Made by a program: the position numbers and the translations under genes. 64,000 bases of DNA. It comes from Macrostomum hystrix (taxonomy: Eukaryota; Platyhelminthes; Macrostomidae). The stretch covers positions 4,359,501 to 4,423,500 of the forward strand of contig CATNEN010000029.1 of NCBI GenBank assembly GCA_950097015.1, written 5' to 3'. Below are positions 1-14,127 of this stretch, piece by piece (within the stretch, counting starts at the first letter, position 1; each line of letters begins with the position of its first letter). The notes below the pieces were generated by a model. That model did not search any database and was not told the origin of the DNA. It was given only the letters and a program-made list of their open reading frames with translations.

Positions 1-3000
1 CCCCGAAACTGAATCACTACGAAACTGAATCACTCCGAAACTGAATCACCCCGAAACTGAATGAATCCGAAACTGAATCACTCCGAAACTGAATCAATCC
101 GAAACTGAATCACTCCGAAACTGAATCTATCCGAAACTGAATCTATCCGAAACTGAATCACTCCGAAACTGAATCACTCCGAAACTGAATCACTCCGAAA
201 CTGAATCACTCCGAGACTGAATCACTCCGAAACTGAATCACTCCGAAACTGAATCAATCCGAACTGAATCACTCCGAAACTGAATCACTCCGAAACTGAA
301 TCAATCCGAACTGAATCACTCTGAAACTGAATCACCCCGAAACTGAATGAATCCGAAACTGAATCACCCCGAAACTGAATCACTCCGAAACTGAATCACT
401 CCGAAACTGAATCACCCCGAAACTGAATCACTCCGAAACTGAATCACTCCGAAACTGAATGAATCCGAAACTGAATCACTCCGAAACTGAATCAATCCGA
501 AACTGAATCACTCCGAAACTGAATCTATCCGAAACTGAATCTATCCAAAACTGAATCACTCCGAAACTGAATCACTCCGAGACTGAATCACCCCGAAACT
601 GAATCACCCCGAAACTGAATCACTCCGAAACTGAATCACTCCGAAACTGAATCACTCCGAAACTGAATCACTCTGAGACTGAATCACTCCGAAACTGAAT
701 CACTCTGAAACTGAATCACCCCGAAACTGAATGAATCCGAAACTGAACCACCCCGAAACTGAATCACTCCGAAACTGAATCACTCCGAAACTGAATCACC
801 CCGAAACTGAATGAATCCGAAACTGAATCACTCCGAAACTGAATGAATCCGAAACTGAATCACTCCGAAACTGAATCAATCCGAAACTGAATCACTCCGA
901 AACTGAATCTATCCGAAACTGAATCTATCCGAAACTGAATCACTCCGAAACTGAATCACTCCGAGACTGAATCACCCCGAAACTGAATCACCCCGAAACT
1001 GAATCACTCCGAAACTGAATCACTCCGAAACTGAATCACTCCGAAACTGAATCACTCCGAGACTGAATCACTCCGAAACTGAATCACTCCGAAACTGAAT
1101 CAATCCGAACTGAATCACTCCGAAACTGAATCACTCCGAAACTGAATCAATCCGAACTGAATCACTCCGAAACTGAATCACTCCGAAACTGAATCAATCC
1201 GAACTGAATCACTCTGAAACTGAATCACCCCGAAACTGAATGAATCCGAAACTGAATCACCCCGAAACTGAATCACTCCGAAACTGAATCACTCCGAAAC
1301 TGAATCACCCCGAAACTGAATCACTCCGAAACTGAATCACTCCGAAACTGAATGAATCCGAAACTGAATCACTCCGAAACTGAATCAATCCGAAACTGAA
1401 TCACTCCGAAACTGAATCTATCCGAAACTGAATCTATCCGAAACTGAATCACTCCGAAACTGAATCACTCCGAGACTGAATCACCCCGAAACTGAATCAC
1501 CCCGAAACTGAATCACTCCGAAACTGAATCACTCCGAAACTGAATCACTCCGAAACTGAATCACTCTGAGACTGAATCACTCCGAAACTGAATCACTCTG
1601 AAACTGAATCACCCCGAAACTGAATGAATCCGAAACTGAATCACCCCGAAACTGAATCACTACGAAACTGAATCACTCCGAAACTGAATCACCCCGAAAC
1701 TGAATGAATCCGAAACTGAATCACCCCGAAACTGAATCACTACGAAACTGAATCACTCCGAAACTGAATCACCCCGAAACTGAATGAATCCGAAACTGAA
1801 TCACTCCGAAACTGAATCACTCCGAGACTGAATCACTCCGAAACTGAATCACTCCGAAACTGAATCAATCCGAACTGAATCACTCCGAAACTGAATCACT
1901 CCGAAACTGAATCAATCCGAACTGAATCACTCTGAAACTGAATCACCCCGAAACTGAATGAATCCGAAACTGAATCACCCCGAAACTGAATCACTACGAA
2001 ACTGAATCACTCCGAAACTGAATCACTCCGAAACTGAATCACCCCGAAACTGAATGAATCCGAAACTGAATCACCCCGAAACTGAATCACTACGAAACTG
2101 AATCACTCCGAAACTGAATCACCCCGAAACTGAATGAATCCGAAACTGAATCACTCCGAAACTGAATCAATCCGAAACTGAATCACTCCGAAACTGAATC
2201 TATCCGAAACTGAATCCATCCGAAACTGAATCACTCCGAAACTGAATCACTCCGAAACTGAATCACTCCGAAACTGAATGAATCCGAAACTGAATCACTC
2301 CGAGACTGAATCACTCCGAGACTGAATCACTCCGAAACTGAATCACTCCGAAACTGAATCACTCCGAAACTGAATCACTCCGAGACTGAATCACTCCGAG
2401 ACTGAATCACTCCGAGACTGAATCACTCCGAAACTGAATCACTCCGAAACTGAATCACTCCGAGACTGAATCACTCCGAAACTGAATCACTCCGAAACTG
2501 AATCAATCCGAACTGAATCACTCCGAAACTGAATCACTCCGAAACTGAATCACTCCGAAACTGAATCACTCCGAGACTGAATCACTCCGAAACTGAATCA
2601 CTCCGAAACTGAATCACTCCGAGACTGAATCGCTCCGAAACTGAATCACTCCGAAACTGAATCAATCCGAACTGAATCACTCCGAAACTGAATCACCCCG
2701 AAACTGAATGAATCCGAAACTGAATCACCCCGAAACTGAATCACTACGAAACTGAATCACTCCGAAACTGAATCACCCCGAAACTGAATGAATCCGAAAC
2801 TGAATCACTCCGAAACTGAATCAATCCGAAACTGAATCACTCCGAAACTGAATCTATCCGAAACTGAATCTATCCGAAACTGAATCACTCCGAAACTGAA
2901 TCACTCCGAAACTGAATCACTCCGAAACTGAATCACTCCGAGACTGAATCACTCCGAAACTGAATCACTCCGAAACTGAATCAATCCGAACTGAATCACT

Positions 3001-6000
3001 CCGAAACTGAATCACTCCGAAACTGAATCAATCCGAACTGAATCACTCTGAAACTGAATCACCCCGAAACTGAATGAATCCGAAACTGAATCACCCCGAA
3101 ACTGAATCACTCCGAAACTGAATCACTCCGAAACTGAATCACCCCGAAACTGAATCACTCCGAAACTGAATCACTCCGAAACTGAATGAATCCGAAACTG
3201 AATCACTCCGAAACTGAATCAATCCGAAACTGAATCACTCCGAAACTGAATCTATCCGAAACTGAATCTATCCAAAACTGAATCACTCCGAAACTGAATC
3301 ACTCCGAGACTGAATCACCCCGAAACTGAATCACCCCGAAACTGAATCACTCCGAAACTGAATCACTCCGAAACTGAATCACTCCGAAACTGAATCACTC
3401 TGAGACTGAATCACTCCGAAACTGAATCACTCTGAAACTGAATCACCCCGAAACTGAATGAATCCGAAACTGAATCACCCCGAAACTGAATCACTCCGAA
3501 ACTGAATCACTCCGAAACTGAATCACCCCGAAACTGAATGAATCCGAAACTGAATCACTCCGAAACTGAATGAATCCGAAACTGAATCACTCCGAAACTG
3601 AATCAATCCGAAACTGAATCACTCCGAAACTGAATCTATCCGAAACTGAATCTATCCGAAACTGAATCACTCCGAAACTGAATCACTCCGAGACTGAATC
3701 ACCCCGAAACTGAATCACCCCGAAACTGAATCACTCCGAAACTGAATCACTCCGAAACTGAATCACTCCGAAACTGAATCACTCCGAAACTGAATCACTC
3801 CGAAACTGAATCACTCCGAAACTGAATCAATCCGAACTGAATCACTCCGAAACTGAATCACTCCGAAACTGAATCAATCCGAACTGAATCACTCCGAAAC
3901 TGAATCACTCCGAAACTGAATCAATCCGAACTGAATCACTCTGAAACTGAATCACCCCGAAACTGAATGAATCCGAAACTGAATCACCCCGAAACTGAAT
4001 CACTCCGAAACTGAATCACTCCGAAACTGAATCACCCCGAAACTGAATCACTCCGAAACTGAATCACTCCGAAACTGAATGAATCCGAAACTGAATCACT
4101 CCGAAACTGAATCAATCCGAAACTGAATCACTCCGAAACTGAATCTATCCGAAACTGAATCTATCCGAAACTGAATCACTCCGAAACTGAATCACTCCGA
4201 GACTGAATCACCCCGAAACTGAATCACCCCGAAACTGAATCACTCCGAAACTGAATCACTCCGAAACTGAATCACTCCGAAACTGAATCACTCTGAGACT
4301 GAATCACTCCGAAACTGAATCACTCTGAAACTGAATCACCCCGAAACTGAATGAATCCGAAACTGAATCACCCCGAAACTGAATCACTCCGAAACTGAAT
4401 CACTCCGAAACTGAATCACCCCGAAACTGAATGAATCCGAAACTGAATCACTCCGAAACTGAATGAATCCGAAACTGAATCACTCCGAAACTGAATCAAT
4501 CCGAAACTGAATCACTCCGAAACTGAATCTATCCGAAACTGAATCTATCCGAAACTGAATCACTCCGAAACTGAATCACTCCGAGACTGAATCACCCCGA
4601 AACTGAATCACCCCGAAACTGAATCACTCCGAAACTGAATCACTCCGAAACTGAATCACTCCGAAACTGAATCACTCCGAGACTGAATCACTCCGAAACT
4701 GAATCACTCCGAAACTGAATCAATCCGAACTGAATCACTCCGAAACTGAATCACTCCGAGACTGAATCGCTCCGAAACTGAATCACTCCGAAACTGAATC
4801 AATCCGAACTGAATCACTCCGAAACTGAATCACCCCGAAACTGAATCACTCCGAAACTGAATCACTCCGAGACTGAATCACTCCGAAACTGAATCACTCC
4901 GAAACTGAATCAATCCGAACTGAATCACTCCGAAACTGAATCACTCCGAAACTGAATCAATCCGAACTGAATCACTCTGAAACTGAATCACCCCGAAACT
5001 GAATGAATCCGAAACTGAATCACCCCGAAACTGAATCACTCCGAAACTGAATCACTCCGAAACTGAATCACCCCGAAACTGAATCACTCCGAAACTGAAT
5101 CACTCCGAAACTGAATGAATCCGAAACTGAATCACTCCGAAACTGAATCAATCCGAAACTGAATCACTCCGAAACTGAATCTATCCGAAACTGAATCTAT
5201 CCAAAACTGAATCACTCCGAAACTGAATCACTCCGAGACTGAATCACCCCGAAACTGAATCACCCCGAAACTGAATCACTCCGAAACTGAATCACTCCGA
5301 AACTGAATCACTCCGAAACTGAATCACTCTGAGACTGAATCACTCCGAAACTGAATCACTCTGAAACTGAATCACCCCGAAACTGAATGAATCCGAAACT
5401 GAATCACCCCGAAACTGAATCACTCCGAAACTGAATCACTCCGAAACTGAATCACCCCGAAACTGAATGAATCCGAAACTGAATCACTCCGAAACTGAAT
5501 GAATCCGAAACTGAATCACTCCGAAACTGAATCAATCCGAAACTGAATCACTCCGAAACTGAATCTATCCGAAACTGAATCTATCCGAAACTGAATCACT
5601 CCGAAACTGAATCACTCCGAGACTGAATCACCCCGAAACTGAATCACCCCGAAACTGAATCACTCCGAAACTGAATCACTCCGAAACTGAATCACTCCGA
5701 AACTGAATCACTCCGAGACTGAATCACTCCGAAACTGAATCACTCCGAAACTGAATCAATCCGAACTGAATCACTCCGAAACTGAATCACTCCGAAACTG
5801 AATCAATCCGAACTGAATCACTCCGAAACTGAATCACTCCGAAACTGAATCAATCCGAACTGAATCACTCTGAAACTGAATCACCCCGAAACTGAATGAA
5901 TCCGAAACTGAATCACCCCGAAACTGAATCACTCCGAAACTGAATCACTCCGAAACTGAATCACCCCGAAACTGAATCACTCCGAAACTGAATCACTCCG

Positions 6001-7836
6001 AAACTGAATGAATCCGAAACTGAATCACTCCGAAACTGAATCAATCCGAAACTGAATCACTCCGAAACTGAATCTATCCGAAACTGAATCTATCCGAAAC
6101 TGAATCACTCCGAAACTGAATCACTCCGAGACTGAATCACCCCGAAACTGAATCACCCCGAAACTGAATCACTCCGAAACTGAATCACTCCGAAACTGAA
6201 TCACTCCGAAACTGAATCACTCTGAGACTGAATCACTCCGAAACTGAATCACTCTGAAACTGAATCACCCCGAAACTGAATGAATCCGAAACTGAATCAC
6301 CCCGAAACTGAATCACTCCGAAACTGAATCACTCCGAAACTGAATCACCCCGAAACTGAATCACTCCGAAACTGAATCAATCCGAAACTGAATCACTCCG
6401 AAACTGAATCTATCCGAAACTGAATCTATCCGAAACTGAATCACTCCGAAACTGAATCACTCCGAGACTGAATCACCCCGAAACTGAATCACCCCGAAAC
6501 TGAATCACTCCGAAACTGAATCACTCCGAAACTGAATCACTCCGAAACTGAATCACTCCGAGACTGAATCACTCCGAAACTGAATCACTCCGAAACTGAA
6601 TCAATCCGAACTGAATCACTCCGAAACTGAATCACTCCGAAACTGAATCAATCCGAACTGAATCACTCTGAAACTGAATCACCCCGAAACTGAATGAATC
6701 CGAAACTGAATCACCCCGAAACTGAATCACTCCGAAACTGAATCACTCCGAGACTGAATCACTCCGAAACTGAATCACTCCGAAACTGAATCAATCCGAA
6801 CTGAATCACTCCGAAACTGAATCACTCCGAAACTGAATCACTCCGAAACTGAATCAATCCGAACTGAATCACTCTGAAACTGAATCACCCCGAAACTGAA
6901 TGAATCCGAAACTGAATCACCCCGAAACTGAATCACTCCGAAACTGAATCACTCCGAAACTGAATCACCCCGAAACTGAATGAATCCGAAACTGAATCAC
7001 TCCGAAACTGAATCAATCCGAAACTGAATCACTCCGAAACTGAATCACTCCGAAACTGAATCACTCCGAAACTGAATCACTCCGAAACTGAATCAATCCG
7101 AACTGAATCACTCTGAAACTGAATCACCCCGAAACTGAATGAATCCGAAACTGAATCACTCCGAAACTGAATCAATCCGAAACTGAATCACTCCGAAACT
7201 GAATCTATCCGAAACTGAATCTATCCGAAACTGAATCACTCCGAGACTGAATCACTCCGAGACTGAATCACCCCGAAACTGAATCACTCCGAAACTGAAT
7301 CACTCCGAAACTGAATCACTCCGAAACTGAATCACTCCGAAACTGAATCACTCCGCGACTGAATCACTCCGAAACTGAATCACTCCGAAACTGAATCAAT
7401 CCGAACTGAATCACTCCGAAACTGAATCACTCCGAAACTGAATCAATCCGAACTGAATCACTCCGAAACTGAATCACCCCGAAACTGAATGAATCCGAAA
7501 CTGAATCACCCCGAAACTGAATCACTCCGAAACTGAATCACTCCGAAACTGAATCACCCCGAAACTGAATGAATCCGAAACTGAATCACTCCGAAACTGA
7601 ATCAATCCGAAACTGAATCACTCCGAAACTGAATCTATCCGAAACTGAATCTATCCGAAACTGAATCACTCCGAAACTGAATCACTCCGAGACTGAATCA
7701 CCCCGAAACTGAATCACCCCGAAACTGAATCACTCCGAAACTGAATCACTCCGAAACTGAATCACTCCGAAACTGAATCACTCCGAGACTGAATCACCCC
7801 GAAACTGAATCACTCCGAAACTGAATCACTCCAAAA
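1..7836. repeat. 16-bp satellite array with higher-order repeats
   Basis: About 490 head-to-tail copies of a 16-bp monomer (GAATCACTCCGAAACT) run from the window edge to about 7836, where the last diverged copy reads into unique DNA. Variants change the middle block (CACTCC, CACCCC, GAATCC, CAATCC, CTATCC, CACTCT), turn GAAAC into GAGAC, or lose one A to give a 15-bp unit after CAATCC. The order of variants recurs: a block running from the 15-bp unit through CACTCT, CACCCC and GAATCC to a CTATCC pair starts near 310, 1200, 3030, 3925, 4965 and 5850, giving a higher-order period near 0.89 kb inside a longer unit near 1.9 kb. No gene is visible. The array continues beyond the left edge. Confidence 0.97.
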
Positions 7837-7839
7837 CTG

Positions 7840-8520
7840 TATGCAAGCATTTACAGTTGGCACGTGGAACAGTAGCAACATAGAGGGAATAGCTGAACAT
7901 TAACTCAATACTCAAATAATAATTCCACATGTATTAATGTGCAAAGGAGACATCGAGGATGTTCAACTGGGTGGAATGTGTCAGAATGTCTTGACAAAAT
8001 AGGCGACAGAAAAAAATAGGGTGAAGCAGTCCATTGCTGTGTCGCGAATTCGAGGTGCTAATGCTCGCTGACGAAAGGGGTGGATGGTGCGAGCATTGTG
8101 CGCAGGGCTAGTATATTGTGCTCAAGGGTGAAGGTTTTAGTCGCTAAGGCCCGCTGACAACAGAAACACTGCCAAAGTGCTATCAAAACTTCATCGATAA
8201 TTGTCCCTCAGGGGGTGTTCTGGCGTCGAACGAGAATGGACTGAAGAAAGTGCTAGTGACGCCTGTGGCGGGGCTAATTTTTTCAACCGCCAACGGCACG
8301 CTTTCGCAGTGTTTCCTGGAATTGCAACAAAAATCTGCCACGGAGACGAGAATTTCTGTGCGCACGAGCTTACCAAAAGTTTGATTTTAGTAGAATGTGC
8401 TCAAGCTTTGAGCTTTTGAGACTGTGAACTTTTATTTATAGTAGTTTTGCTTACTTATCTCAGTAACAATTAGTAATAAAAAATTAGTATTAAAATAATG
8501 ATAATGAACAATTAGTAACA
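7840..8520. other. unique intergenic sequence, no gene recognised
   Basis: Non-repetitive DNA between two arrays. Short overlapping open frames at 8183-8419 occur on both strands and resemble no family I know. There is no clear splice-site or promoter context. I see nothing to annotate. Confidence 0.5.
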
Positions 8521-8524
8521 ATAT

Positions 8525-9182
8525 CTCATAGTCTCTCAACTCACTATCTCTCAATCTCCCTCTCATGTCTCTCTCTACTCTCTCTCTCATTATCTCATAC
8601 TCACTCTCATTATCTCATACTCACTCTCATTATCTCATAGTCTCTCTCTACTCTTTCTTTCATTATCTCATGGTCTCTCTCTCTACTCTCTCTTTCATTA
8701 TCTCAATGTCTCTCTCTACTCTCTCACTCATTATCTCATGGTCTCTTTCTACTGTCTCTCTTTCATTATCTCATGGTCTCTCTCTACTCTCTCTTTCATT
8801 ATCTCATGGTCTCTCTCTACTCTCTCTTTCATTATCTCATGGTCTCTCTCTACTCTCTCTTTCATTATCTCATGGTCTCTCTCTACTCTCTCTTTCATTA
8901 TCTCATGGTCTCTCTACTCTCTCTTTCATTATCTCAATGTCTCTCTCTACTCTCTCACTCATTATCTCATGGTCTCTTTCTACTGTCTCTCTGTCATTAT
9001 CTCATTGTCTTTTTCTACTCTCTCACTCATTATCTCAATGTCTCTCTCTACTCTCTCACTCATTATCTCATGGTCTCTCTCTACTGTCTCTCTTTCATTA
9101 TCTCATTGTCTCTCTCTACTCTCTCACTCATTATCTCGTGGTCTCTCTCTACTCTCTCACTCATTATCTCATGATCTCTCAT
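8525..9182. repeat. 33-bp CT-rich minisatellite
   Basis: About 18 copies of a 33-bp unit made of a (TC)n run, TACTCTCTC, then TTTCATTATCTCATGG. CAATG and CATTG variants alternate with CATGG. The period is a multiple of three, so long open frames (up to 209 codons) appear on + but carry no sign of a real protein. It lies about 1 kb upstream of the Dlx promoter. Confidence 0.93.
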
Positions 9183-9955
9183 AGCGGAGAATAAGTTTAC
9201 ATAGATGGAATTGCTTGGCAGCGATTGCGTAACAAATGTCTAATTAGGAGGCCAAAACAACAAACTCCAGATGCTAAATTTGCACGTCGATTTTTTTTTT
9301 AACTTTTGAGTCAACTTCATTTGCAAGCATTTTGAGTTAAAACTGCATTTAGCGCTAGAGAATGACATTTTAATTGAGTTTCATTAATTTTATTTAAAAA
9401 CTGAAACAGTAAGTATCGAATGATACAGAATTTTTTTCGTTTGAAAACCTTAGGCAACTTTTTCTGTTGTGGAAGTTGAAATATTTGTTATCTAAGGCTT
9501 GGGATCAAGACTCTGACATGACAATTATGTTTTAAACGAAAATAAATTTACTATGCGCTATCAACGACAGGCTTTATTCATTGTTAAACAAAACAAAAAT
9601 ACAATTATCCCACTCCTGTGATCCCAAATCCTTTCAATTAATCGCCACACCTGGAGGGATTAACCCTGAACCCTTATTGAAATAGGAAGTTTATAAGCTA
9701 ACTAGCCAATTTCGCTCATAACTTCAATAGTCAGTTTTGTTTTCAAGTCATGTTTGTAGTAGTTGCCATCCGACCCATCAGCTTGTAATTATTTTAGGTG
9801 GCTAAAAAACAAAGGAAAACAAAAAAATAATTTCACCAGCTTCAAATGTCCACTTTCTTTGGTTGGCTAATGCCCTTGACAAACGTGTCTCACAACTTTT
9901 ACTGAAGCGCCAACCCCCCGCCATAGCACACGCACACACACTCTCTCTCTACCCC
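9183..9955. other. intergenic sequence upstream of Dlx
   Basis: AT-rich unique sequence with no gene recognised. It would be expected to hold upstream regulatory DNA of the homeobox gene, but I cannot point to individual sites. Confidence 0.4.
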
Positions 9956-9959
9956 TCAG

Positions 9960-10090
9960 CCAATGGGAGCGCGGTCCAGTTTCTCGCCCCATGGACCGGT
10001 AGCCGCCCATTTGCTCGCCGGCGGCCGTCCACCTCGCCAATAGAGAAGGCCAAATAGACGACACATCGGTTGGTACGGCAGAATAAAAGG
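9960..10090 (+). promoter_or_regulatory. putative Dlx core promoter (CCAAT boxes and TATA-like box)
   Basis: Two CCAAT boxes (9960-9964 and 10037-10041) precede a TATA-like AATAAAAG at 10082-10089, 106 nt upstream of the Dlx start codon. The spacing predicts transcription starting near 10110-10120 and a short 5' UTR. This rests on motif matching only. Confidence 0.5.
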
Positions 10091-10194
10091 CTGCACAATT
10101 CTTGACAACTCCTGAGCAGTTCTCAGTCTTCTCAGCAGCAGTCTCTGCGCAGAGCGAATTAAATTACAAACTCTAAGAAGGAAAGTACTTCCGC

Positions 10195-12795
10195 ATGGAA
10201 ACGCTGAAAGCCGCCGCTGCAGCGGCAGCAGCCGCAGCCGCCTCGGCATCAACAAACTCGCCACCATTCGGAGGTTCCGCTTCCAATCTGCAGCACAATG
10301 AAGGGGATTTTTCTCCCCAAAGTGCTGGCTACCCGGCCGCTTATTCTTCAGCTTCCGGCATTGGACAAGGATTTTCAGGGTCTCCTTACATTTCTGCGTC
10401 TCTTGGTCACCATGGTTACGGCATCGATCAGCAGCAACAGCAGCAACAGCAGCAGCAGCAGCAGCAGCAGGCAGCCTACTTCGCTGCCGCTGTTCATGGC
10501 TTCGGTTCGGGCAGTGCAGACGGTGAGTATAATCTGAATAAATCCCATAATTTTGGGATAATCTTATCCTACTTGTTGTTTTCTCTGTTTTCTCGCATCT
10601 ATTCTCAAAGCTTCACTGATCCAATGTGCCTGATTCCTGGACTCAATTCTAATAGATGATTATCGCTGACCAATGCGACCAGCCATAACCAGATCTCGCC
10701 AAAAATCTGTTGTGCAATTGGCCTCTCCCTAGGGCCTATACAAGAATAAGATAGCATCTAAAATAATGCGGAGTCCGAGGAACTAAAAAAATACGCTATA
10801 CAAGGTTTCAGTGGGCGACTCTAAACTTCTTATCTATTATTCTTTTTAACCATTAGATTTCCACAGCTAGATAAGTGTGCATAAAAGTCTGGCCACCTGT
10901 TGTATTGTCCTCTGACTTGTTCCACTAAAACCGCAGACATGCCGCGGGACTCGGACGGCATTCGGGTCGGCCTCGGCCTCGGCAAGGGCAAGAAGTTGCG
11001 CAAGCCCAGAACCATCTACTCGAGTCTGCAGTTGCAACAGCTCAACAGGAGATTCCAGAGAACTCAGTACCTGTCACTGCCGGAGAGGGCCGAATTGGCA
11101 GCTAGCCTGGGACTCACTCAGACTCAGGTGAGTAGATTCGTGTTTCGATGGTTTATCAGCTAGGTATTTCTAATGGATTTTAGATTGTGATTATCAGGAT
11201 TTCGATTGTGATATTCGGGATTTAGATTGTGATATTCGGGATTTAGATTGTGATAATCGGGATTTAGATTGTGATAATCGGGATTTAGATTGTGATATTC
11301 GGGATTTAGATTGTGATAATCGGGATTTAGATTGTGATATTCGGGATTTAGATTGTGATAATCGGGATTTAGATTGTGATATTCGGGATTTAGATTGGGA
11401 TATTCGGGAACAAGATTCGGGAACAATATTCGGGATTTAGATTCAGATATTCGGGATTTAGATTGGGATATTCGGGAACAAGATTGGGATATTCGGGATT
11501 TAGATTAGTATATTCATGATTCTGAATGAGCTAATATGGATTCAAACTATAACACTTCGGTAGCCTTTGGATCCGTTTTTAAATTTAAAGGATTTATAAG
11601 ATAGATTTCAACAAGTCTTCCCGATTCGAAACTGGTAGCCTATATAACTCCTAGCGAGGCGCCATAGGCCGTGACGTCTGTCCCGTTACACAGACACTGG
11701 ACCAATCGATAGCGTGACACATTCAATAAGATAAGGGCGCATTGGAAGTTAGGCGGGTCCACTCAAACCTAGCCCTAAGAATGCTCTAAGCGAGTACAAG
11801 CACGGAGCTTGCGTGCGATGAGAACAGATGACGCAACAGTTGTGCTCAAGCATTCCAGATTGGGATATTCAAATAGATTGGCGTGGATCTCACTTTTTGA
11901 AATTGTCTATTAACACCCACTCAACTTGAGCATGTTATTGTTTAAAAAATTCTATTCTATTTTTAATCCTCCACATCCGATTCTCACAGGTGAAAATTTG
12001 GTTTCAAAACAAGCGATCAAAGTACAAGAAGCTGCTGAAGCAGGGTCAGGATCCGCAGAATCTAACCGACAGTATGAACGCCGACGACGAAGATTACTCG
12101 GACGATGTAAGTGATGCTATGCTGTAACGTACATGTAATTGCGCATCCTGAATGAACACACCGCTGTTAAATATGATTAAATTATTAACATTTTTTACCT
12201 GCAGGAAATGCTTCTTAAGAATGAGGTGGACAGTCCGATAAAGTCGGAGGCAATTGTGCCAGCATTGCAGCAGCATCATCAGCATCTCCACAGTATGCAT
12301 CAGCAATCGCAGATTCATCATCATCAGCAGCAGCACCAGCACCAGCTGCACACGGACTCGGCAAATGAGGCTTGCGATCCCGACTCGGATTCGAACTCGC
12401 GACCACCGCCTCCGCCAACTGGCGCATCCGAGACGGAAGCTGAAGGCACAACTGGCGACTCGGCCATCCAGCGCGACATTCAGGATCGTCAGGACATTCA
12501 GAAGCCGCAGTCGCTGCCCCCGCCATTGATGGGAGAGATGGCCGCTGGCACCCTGATGTCGCAGCTGCTGCCGCACCAGCTGCCGCAGGCTCCGCATCCC
12601 CATCAGCTTCATCAGCAGAACAGTCACCCGCATCTGCAGCAGTACGCCGCAGACTGGGACGCGTCTGCTCATCACCATGGCAACGCCTATCAATTGCCGC
12701 AGATGCCGCCTCATCCTGCCTATGGTTACCATAGCAACCCCTACTGGTACAGTGGAAACTATCATCAGCAGGTGTACAATCACCAGGAGTGCTGA
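10195..12795 (+). CDS. Dlx: Distal-less family homeobox transcription factor (4 exons)
   Basis: Exons 10195-10522, 10937-11127, 11990-12106 and 12205-12795 join in frame to 1227 nt (408 aa), each intron with GT...AG ends. The ATG at 10195 is about 105 nt after a TATA-like box. The N-terminus has poly-Ala (residues 6-16) and 14 Gln at 79-92. The homeodomain is residues 130-189 and follows the Dlx signature ([20 protein letters not shown], then [11 protein letters not shown]), with Q50 and N51 for DNA contact. The third intron-exon junction falls between homeodomain residues 44 and 45, a common homeobox intron position. An acidic patch (DDEDYSDD) and a His/Gln/Pro-rich C-terminus follow. Dlx proteins are nuclear regulators of appendage and neural patterning. 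The family call is firm; orthology to one Dlx paralogue is not assignable. Confidence 0.94.
11128..11989 (+). other. Dlx intron 2, with a 21-bp minisatellite at about 11180-11480
   Basis: The intron interrupting the homeodomain codons. Its first third is about 14 copies of a 21-bp unit (GATTTAGATTGTGATATTCG plus G), alternating GATATT and GATAAT versions before decaying into longer irregular units with GGGAACAAGATT. The rest (11500-11980) is unique sequence. The 11160-11426 open frame on the opposite strand is an artefact of the period being divisible by three. Confidence 0.9.
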
Positions 12796-13525
12796 TAGTA
12801 GTACAGGAGTTATAGGGCCATTGTCGGCTTTTTTTAACATTCCCTCGTCATCGAAAATTGTCTCTACACGAAGCTTGGAAATCTCTATAGATTGTTTGCA
12901 CTAAACTCGCGTATAGAATTGTCTAGACTTCTATCTGTACTTTTGTGTCAGTTCTCTGTGCCGCTCTGCTATAAACTGTTTTTTGTTCTGTAAATTTTGC
13001 CCGACCTTTGCTGTCTGTCGCGTTGGTTTGGCCGCGTTTCAAAATTGTAAAGAAGCCCCGTTTGTCCAACTTAAACACGTGAAATTCTTAGAAAAAAAGT
13101 GTCATCATGCTCCCTCTGTAATCCTTTGCAGTCTAGTTTGCGCACAAGAATTTTCTATGCTCACTTATAGGATTCGTTTTGCAGACCAATATCTGTTGCA
13201 CCTCGTTTTAATAATATCTTCTTTTTTTTCAGTTGTACCCACACAAACAGGCTACACCAATGACCTTGTGTTTGTATTTAACTGACAGTTGAAGTGTCTG
13301 AATCCTGTGAAATGCAAGCCACGAGTGTTTTATACATTGCTGCTAAAATATTTTCACTCTGTCGCTCCGCAGTGTGTTTAAATGGTACATTTCCACTAAA
13401 TAATATATGCAGAATATGAAATACACATATAGAGCAATTCTATACTGAAATTGTGCAACTTACACAAGAAAGGTTAATATATATTCCTATTATATTAGTA
13501 GGACGCTGAAATCAATAAATATGTC
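12796..13525 (+). other. Dlx 3' UTR with poly(A) signal
   Basis: Sequence after the Dlx stop is AT-rich and non-coding. A canonical AATAAA at 13514-13519 is the best poly(A) signal candidate and would give a 3' UTR of about 0.7 kb. Other poly(A) sites cannot be excluded. Confidence 0.5.
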
Positions 13526-13559
13526 TTTCAGTTGTTTTAGTTACATTTGTTAACGCGAA

Positions 13560-13760
13560 GAAGCGTAGACTAGTTGGTCCGGTATTTTGAAACGATTTTA
13601 GGACAAAGACTAGTCCCTGGATCTTGGTTCGAATTCATCTCGCTGAGTTATATAAGGCACGGATAGCTGAAATTTGAGAAGTCCCCAGAGCTCTTTGGGC
13701 GTGGAGGGAGCCGCTCGGTGAAGTCACCCTGTAATTAGCCTATACCAAGTTTAGCCGCGC
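13560..13760 (+). repeat. possible tRNA-like SINE remnant
   Basis: A degenerate A-box-like stretch (GTAGACTAGTTGGTCC) is followed about 60 nt later by GGTTCGAATTC, which resembles a tRNA B box, then an unrelated body. It differs from the two clear SINE families elsewhere in the window. Weak evidence. Confidence 0.35.
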
Positions 13761-14127
13761 CACTGAGCGTAGCCCCCCCCTCTCGGTCAAAGTTTGCACC
13801 AGACTTTTGGTAAAGCAGAGAAGACAGATAGCATTGTTGTCTGGAGGCTTCAGTCAGTGGGCGGATCCTGGACGATGCATGCAGGCGGTGTGCATTCGTT
13901 TGGACGAATAGTGAGAGAACAGAGAAGAATTCTAGCTGCGGGCCATGGTGATTATTTTCGTTGGATAGCGTCTCTCCACCCTGTGGTCCGTGCGTTCTCC
14001 ATCCCCTGGCAACTCGAGAACTTAGCGTTGCGAGAATAGAAGTATTATAAAAAATGAAAAACCTGTAGTGAAAAATAAACTTTTATATGATAAACTTACG
14101 ATTTGGATACGATACTTACGATACGAC

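Noticed and set aside
12094-12840. 248-codon - strand frame opposite Dlx exon 4
   Set aside because: An antisense shadow of the CAG/CAT-rich Dlx coding exon.
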